Source of the DNA: Arctic95D-9 sp035967665
GTDB lineage: Bacteria; Verrucomicrobiota; Verrucomicrobiia; Verrucomicrobiales; DEV007
Direction: 5' to 3'
Length of the DNA: 64,000 bases
Assembly: GCA_035967665.1 (NCBI GenBank)
Contig: JAYWLB010000095.1
Location: 186,001-250,000 of the forward strand
Shown here: positions 62,729 to 64,000 of the stretch, piece after piece
How positions within the stretch are numbered: position 1 is the stretch's first letter
Layout of the letters: each line of letters starts with the position of its first letter
Notes under the pieces: model-generated
The model's database searches: none
The model's input: the letters and a program-made list of their open reading frames with translations, nothing else
Told to the model about the DNA's origin: nothing
Position numbers and translations under genes: made by a program

Positions 62729-63541
62729 TTAGTCATCCGCCGGGAGAGATTGAATAAATGCAACGAGTTCCCAGATCGATTCAGCATCCAGAATGTCATG
62801 AAAACCAATCATCGGCGTGCCATTCAAGCCGGTTGCAATGGTACGAAAGATGTCTTCCGGGGTATCTCCGGACTTGTGGTGTGGCCCCGAAAGATCGGCA
62901 GGAACGATAGGATGCTCCCAGAGATCGACCAATCCGACGCCGGCAGGTCCGTCGCCCTTCCCTTTCTCTCCATGACAGGACACGCAATTCACCGCGAACA
63001 GTGCCTTCCCCTTCTTCACACGGAGCTTCTTCGCATCCACATCCCCATACCACTCGGGGCGCGGGGCCAGCTCGATCGGCTTTGCCTTCAGTTCCTCCTC
63101 ATCCCACTTACGGGAAAGATTCTGCAAATACACGATAATTGCCCCGATGTCCTCATCGGTAAGGTCTTTGAAAAAGGGCATCGCAGTCCCCGAGATCCCA
63201 CCGCGAATCGTCCGGCGCAGATCAGCCTCAACCGGCAGCTTGCCAAATGGAGTGGTCCGGAATTTAAAGACCCCGACTCTGAAATTTCGCGGCTTATCTT
63301 TCAGGTCGGCCGCCCAGGGGCCGTCCCCACGCCCGGTTTCCCCGTGACAGGTCGTGCAATGCTTCTGAAAAAGGTATCGCCCTTTCAGATACTGATGCAG
63401 CTCCTGCCGTCTCCCCTCGTCACTTTCCTCCGAATCGACCGCTACGGGAGCGCCCAAAACGACACACAAGAGCAGCAAGAGAGTTTCGGGGGCGGATTTG
63501 AAGCCTGATAGCATATCTCGAATCTCCATTACCTTCAGCAA
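62729..63541 (-). CDS. Diheme cytochrome c, secreted
   Basis: 270 residues. Signal peptide (TLLLLLCVVLGAPVAVDS) after a few possible starts (63541 or ATG 63529). Two class I haem sites: HCTTCHGETGRGDGPWA and NCVSCHGEKGKGDGPA, each followed by a Met-bearing segment (GTAMPF, GTPMIGF) as sixth ligand. Likely periplasmic electron carrier, possibly supplying the DUF1552 protein encoded 98 bp downstream. Confidence 0.88.
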   Translation of the reverse strand: MLKVMEIRDMLSGFKSAPETLLLLLCVVLGAPVAVDSEESDEGRRQELHQYLKGRYLFQKHCTTCHGETGRGDGPWAADLKDKPRNFRVGVFKFRTTPFGKLPVEADLRRTIRGGISGTAMPFFKDLTDEDIGAIIVYLQNLSRKWDEEELKAKPIELAPRPEWYGDVDAKKLRVKKGKALFAVNCVSCHGEKGKGDGPAGVGLVDLWEHPIVPADLSGPHHKSGDTPEDIFRTIATGLNGTPMIGFHDILDAESIWELVAFIQSLPADD

Positions 63542-63619
63542 TCATGCCGTGCATTACTTGTTAAGTATCATGCATTTCTTTCGAATCGACCGGGAATTCA
63601 ACCGGATTTCACCTCGTCA

Positions 63620-64000
63620 TCAATCCCGGAACCATTCGAGAGTTGGCTGCGCAAAGGGCCGGAAAATCTCGCTCTCGCCGGACGGTTCATCGTAGAACAG
63701 GGCACGGTTCAATCCGAGATCGGAGGCCTTCCCTGTATCGATCAGACTCGCCGAATCGGCGGCGCTCATCTGGAAGAGAACCTTCTTCTCGAACTCGCCG
63801 GCCGCCTTCCGCCCGAGAGTGCGCTGAACACTGTTGTAGGAATCGAGCGAGACCACGAGGTGATACCCCCACCCTGGACCTTCGCAAATGAGATCCTGAA
63901 GCGAAGCCGACGCCTTTACCTCAGTATCCTCTTCCAACGAGAAACTGAAATCCTCCTCATGGCGCAGTTTCTTGTATCGGTGCAGCCCCGGGATAAAAAG
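63620..64000 (-). CDS. FtsK/SpoIIIE-like ATPase, C-terminal part
   Basis: The frame is open to the right edge, so only the last 126 codons are seen. The end has features of FtsK/SpoIIIE/EssC ATPase domains: LQDLICEGPGWGYHLVVSLD, VLFQMSAADSASLIDTG and LGLNRALFYDEPSGESEIFRPF. These pump DNA or act in secretion. The call rests on one partial domain. Start and Walker motifs lie beyond the window. Confidence 0.6.
   Translation of the reverse strand, partial: LFIPGLHRYKKLRHEEDFSFSLEEDTEVKASASLQDLICEGPGWGYHLVVSLDSYNSVQRTLGRKAAGEFEKKVLFQMSAADSASLIDTGKASDLGLNRALFYDEPSGESEIFRPFAQPTLEWFRD

Overview
The window reads as a chromosomal segment of a Gram-negative member of the Planctomycetes-Verrucomicrobia-Chlamydiae group, most likely a Verrucomicrobiota bacterium. 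Three PSCyt/PSD1 plus DUF1501 gene pairs, an orphan DUF1552 gene, many Tat-type (RRxFL) and lipoprotein signals, an outer-membrane porin, an imuA-imuB-dnaE2 cassette and many Gfo/Idh/MocA, ThuA and TIM-barrel sugar genes support this. No rRNA, phage module, CRISPR array or complete insertion sequence was seen. All calls come from reading motifs; no database search was run.

Layout. 1-3.8 kb: the 3' part of a PSCyt/PSD1 protein and its DUF1501 partner. 3.9-7.4 kb: a TIM-barrel protein, two overlapping esterase genes and a DUF429 gene. 7.5-14.8 kb: a compact island bounded by a 60-bp direct repeat (59/60 identical), whose right copy overlaps the 3' end of a tRNA-Asn gene. It carries a CDF metal transporter, a cytochrome c'-like protein, a Cys/His-rich secreted protein and an AttEFGH-like ABC exporter operon, and no integrase. 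15.0-20.8 kb: an ECF sigma factor, a 1175-residue protein that looks like an anti-sigma factor fused across the membrane to PSCyt1-PSCyt2-LamG-PSD1, and a DUF1501 protein. 20.9-24.1 kb: a vanadium-haloperoxidase-like protein, a porin and a small membrane protein. 24.1-29.3 kb: a fused 5-oxoprolinase whose inter-domain linker is encoded by repeat-like DNA, and a Tat-exported Gfo/Idh/MocA oxidoreductase.

29.4-35.7 kb: single housekeeping or catabolic genes (methyltransferase, zinc alcohol dehydrogenase, pseudopilin-like protein, RRM protein, 2-hydroxyacid dehydrogenase, LDH2-type dehydrogenase, DksA/TraR zinc finger). 35.8-40.2 kb (minus strand): another PSD1/DUF1501 pair. 40.4-46.2 kb (minus strand): the damage-inducible mutagenesis cassette imuA-imuB-dnaE2 with a plausible LexA operator, interrupted by a 329-bp repeat-bearing spacer before dnaE2. 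46.2-51 kb: an SDR enzyme, a secreted repeat protein and a large double-vWA membrane protein. 51.0-56.2 kb: a translationally coupled operon of ThuA, an inositol-phosphatase-like enzyme, a beta-helix/GH105 fusion and a TIM-barrel gene broken by one missing base. 56.2-64 kb: a TPR-CHAT protein, an NlpC/P60 protein, a secretin-like lipoprotein, a DUF1552 protein, a two-CxxCH cytochrome c and the 3' end of an FtsK/SpoIIIE-like ATPase.

The main biological themes are exported c-type cytochrome/DUF1501 systems (one apparently wired to its own sigma factor), periplasmic and cytoplasmic breakdown of complex sugars, an SOS mutasome, and a tRNA-targeted cargo island. Several short dispersed repeat families lie between, and in one case inside, genes.
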